Both the position numbers and the translations under genes were made by a program. The notes under the pieces are model-generated. The model had not been told where the DNA came from, searched no databases, and saw only the letters and a program-made list of their open reading frames with translations. Positions 62,368 through 64,000 of a stretch of 64,000 nt of DNA are shown in pieces (position 1 is the stretch's first letter; each line of letters begins with the position of its first letter). This DNA is from Secundilactobacillus odoratitofui DSM 19909 = JCM 15043. GTDB lineage: Bacteria > Bacillota > Bacilli > Lactobacillales > Lactobacillaceae. The DNA lies in NCBI RefSeq assembly GCF_001434895.1, contig NZ_AZEE01000027.1:93173-157172 (forward strand), given 5' to 3'.

Positions 62368-63753
62368 ATGGGGCGACTTCGACGATGGTTATGTCTCATT
62401 GTTCTGGGGTTATTTTTCTTCATGATTATTGTCGATGGCAGCATTGTGACGATTGCAATTCCAGTTCTCGCACAGGCTTTTCAAATTGGCACCTCACAAG
62501 CCAATTTAATCATTGGCATCTATCTGATCATCATCAGCGCGTTGCTCTTGCCATTTGGTCAACTAGGCAATCGATTCGGTAGAACCCGCCTATTTCAAAT
62601 CGGTATGATTGTCTTCCTAGTGGGCTCTTGGTTTGCGGGTGCTGCCCAACAACTGCTTATAATTTTGCTGGCTCGTGGTTGCCAAGCAATCGGTGCCAGC
62701 ATGGTCATGGCAAATAGCTACGCCATCGTCACTGATCTATTCCCGCCGACTGAACTCGGTCGAGCCTTTGGCGTTGAGAGTATATTTATTTCAATTGGTG
62801 GGCTGGCGGGACCAGGATTAGGTGGTCTGCTCATTCACTATTGGGGTTGGCGCTACATCTTTTGGTGCAACTTACCAATTGGCATCATTTGTGTTGGACT
62901 AGCTTGGTGGCTGTTCAATCAACCCCATCAAGTGACGTCCACTGGTCCGTTCGATTGGGGTGGCCTGTTTCTATTACTCGCAATGGCCACATCGTTTTAC
63001 AGCATGTCGAGTCTGATGATGAATCGACCTCAATTGGCTGGCAGTTTGTTGGGTATTTTTATCATCGGTTTCGCCTTATTCTGGCAACACGAACAACGCG
63101 TTGCCGTACCACTTTTAAACGTCTCGCTTTTGAAGGAACCCGTTCTTCGTTTACCAACTTTAGCGGCATTTTTCAGTTTTATTGCAGCCTACTTTTTTAC
63201 CCTACTGGCACCAATTTATTTACAACTTGTGGTGGCTTTACCGAGCCAGCTCACCGGACTAATACTAATGATAGCGCCGATCATTGCGATTTTCGCCAAT
63301 CCGCTGGCGGGAATACTAACCGATCACTTTTCCCGGATCAACGTGATGCGCTCAGGCATGCTCATCTTGGTGATTGCCGGCGCTGGTCTCTTAACCCTTA
63401 ACGGTAATCATGAACCGTGGGCCGTCTTAGGTTGGTCGGGGTTATCCGCCATTGGCACCGCACTTTTTTCAACTGCCAATAACACCTTTATTATGTCGAG
63501 TGCTACCGCCGAACAGCGTGGCATGATTGGTGCTATCACGTCACTGGTTCGAGAATTCGGTCTCGTGCTTGGCACATCACTGGTCGGTCTCACGTTTTAC
63601 GGCAAATTATCGCTACTAAAAGGTACCCTGGTTGCCAATGCAATCAATCAGCCGAGACCCGCATTAGTTGACGCCCAACACTTTGCCTATGCGCTGGCCC
63701 TAGTATTACTCCTAATTGCATTCAGATACATTAAACAACTCGAAAGGAAGTGA
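62368..63753 (+). CDS. MFS multidrug exporter, DHA2 family (EmrB/QacA type)
   Basis: 461-residue transporter with about 14 helices. Helix 1 carries FFMIIVDGSIVTIAIPVLAQ (the DHA2 motif D1), loop 2-3 has LGNRFGRTRLFQIG (motif A), and helix 5 has GLAGPGLGGLLIHYWGWRYI (motif C, drug antiporter). It should export drugs or cationic compounds with proton exchange. The ATG at 62368 has AAAGGAGG upstream. It is followed after four bases by a MarR gene, probably its regulator. Confidence 0.9.
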   Translation: MGRLRRWLCLIVLGLFFFMIIVDGSIVTIAIPVLAQAFQIGTSQANLIIGIYLIIISALLLPFGQLGNRFGRTRLFQIGMIVFLVGSWFAGAAQQLLIILLARGCQAIGASMVMANSYAIVTDLFPPTELGRAFGVESIFISIGGLAGPGLGGLLIHYWGWRYIFWCNLPIGIICVGLAWWLFNQPHQVTSTGPFDWGGLFLLLAMATSFYSMSSLMMNRPQLAGSLLGIFIIGFALFWQHEQRVAVPLLNVSLLKEPVLRLPTLAAFFSFIAAYFFTLLAPIYLQLVVALPSQLTGLILMIAPIIAIFANPLAGILTDHFSRINVMRSGMLILVIAGAGLLTLNGNHEPWAVLGWSGLSAIGTALFSTANNTFIMSSATAEQRGMIGAITSLVREFGLVLGTSLVGLTFYGKLSLLKGTLVANAINQPRPALVDAQHFAYALALVLLLIAFRYIKQLERK

Positions 63754-63757
63754 GACA

Positions 63758-64000
63758 GTGGTTTTAGAAGATAAGGATGCCATCGATTTAATGAGTGCCA
63801 CCCTAAATAGCACTTCGCGACAAGCGATTGCCTACCTTGATAAAGTCTTGGCACCACTACATCTAACCGCCAGTAATTACTATTTTATTTTAAAAATTGA
63901 CCGTGCAACAACCCTCACGCAAGAGCAACTGTTCAAGCAAATTCAACTTAGTCACAGTAACGTCACCCGGCGGTTAGATCAACTTATTAATCAAGGCTTG
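63758..64000 (+). CDS. MarR-family regulator (cut by window end)
   Basis: The first 81 codons of a MarR-type repressor run off the window. Starting at GTG 63758 (AAAGGAAG upstream) the protein has a helical N terminus and a winged-helix part (LTQEQLFKQIQLSHSNVTRR then LDQLINQGL), the recognition region of MarR proteins. Its place after a drug exporter suggests local control of that exporter. Confidence 0.8.
   Translation, partial: MVLEDKDAIDLMSATLNSTSRQAIAYLDKVLAPLHLTASNYYFILKIDRATTLTQEQLFKQIQLSHSNVTRRLDQLINQGL

Overview
The window looks like a chromosomal segment of a lactobacillus (Lactobacillaceae; I cannot fix the genus). The evidence is a complete dltXABCD operon for D-alanylation of teichoic acids, an LPxTG-type surface protein ending LPQTS, secreted proteins with Gram-positive signal peptides, T-box leaders, strong AGGAGG ribosome sites with frequent GTG and TTG starts, moderate G+C, and no sign of a phage or a complete insertion sequence. 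Gene order is a mosaic of short operons, many in convergent pairs separated by bidirectional terminators.

Region by region. 1-1.9 kb: a gntR-ATPase-permease operon (minus strand) with a palindromic operator over its promoter. 1.9-3.8 kb: a long non-coding stretch dense in hairpins, with one promoter-to-terminator small RNA candidate (2930-3036), another with C-rich loops (2240-2342) and a very long hairpin (2348-2472). 3.8-9.5 kb: a carnitine acyltransferase-like enzyme, a secreted matrixin-like metalloprotease, a paralogue of the first small RNA (7486-7607) and a nucleoside hydrolase. 8.8-12.7 kb: an EAL protein, a GGDEF protein and an unusual membrane-anchored oligopeptide-binding protein. 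12.8-13.1 kb: a MITE-like element. 13.2-18.1 kb: a flavin-split-barrel protein, yaaA, a TetR regulator, a WYL regulator broken by one in-frame TGA, and two secreted proteins. 18.3-27 kb: a ThrE exporter, an AI-2E family transporter, a TetR/NmrA divergent pair with an operator in the promoter spacer, a MacB-like ATPase-permease fusion and a NarL-type two-component system. 27.1-39.8 kb: a 1272-residue LPQTS surface protein, threonine aldolase, a cytochrome b5-like protein, a T-box-controlled NhaC-family transporter (specifier reads Tyr), a DeoR/gldA pair, an SDR and a membrane glycerophosphodiesterase. 40-50 kb: dltXABCD behind an OmpR-type two-component system, then ahpCF. 50-64 kb: a VTT-domain protein, a UvrA-like ATPase, an Lsa-type ABC-F gene behind an attenuator leader, a second NhaC protein, an isochorismatase-fold protein, uppP, T-box-controlled asnA, a secreted hydrolase, a secreted unknown, and a DHA2 drug exporter followed by a MarR gene cut by the window end.

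The cell-envelope theme is strong: dlt, uppP, surface and secreted proteins, the two two-component systems, and several exporter or resistance genes. The most interesting non-gene signal is a family of five intergenic elements (5.8, 39.9, 40.3, 47.5 and 57.1 kb) of about 170-210 bp. They share a conserved core and the same stem-loop plan, but the stem sequences differ with compensating changes. I do not recognise them as a named RNA or repeat. Second are the two paralogous small-RNA genes, and third the attenuator leader of the ABC-F gene.
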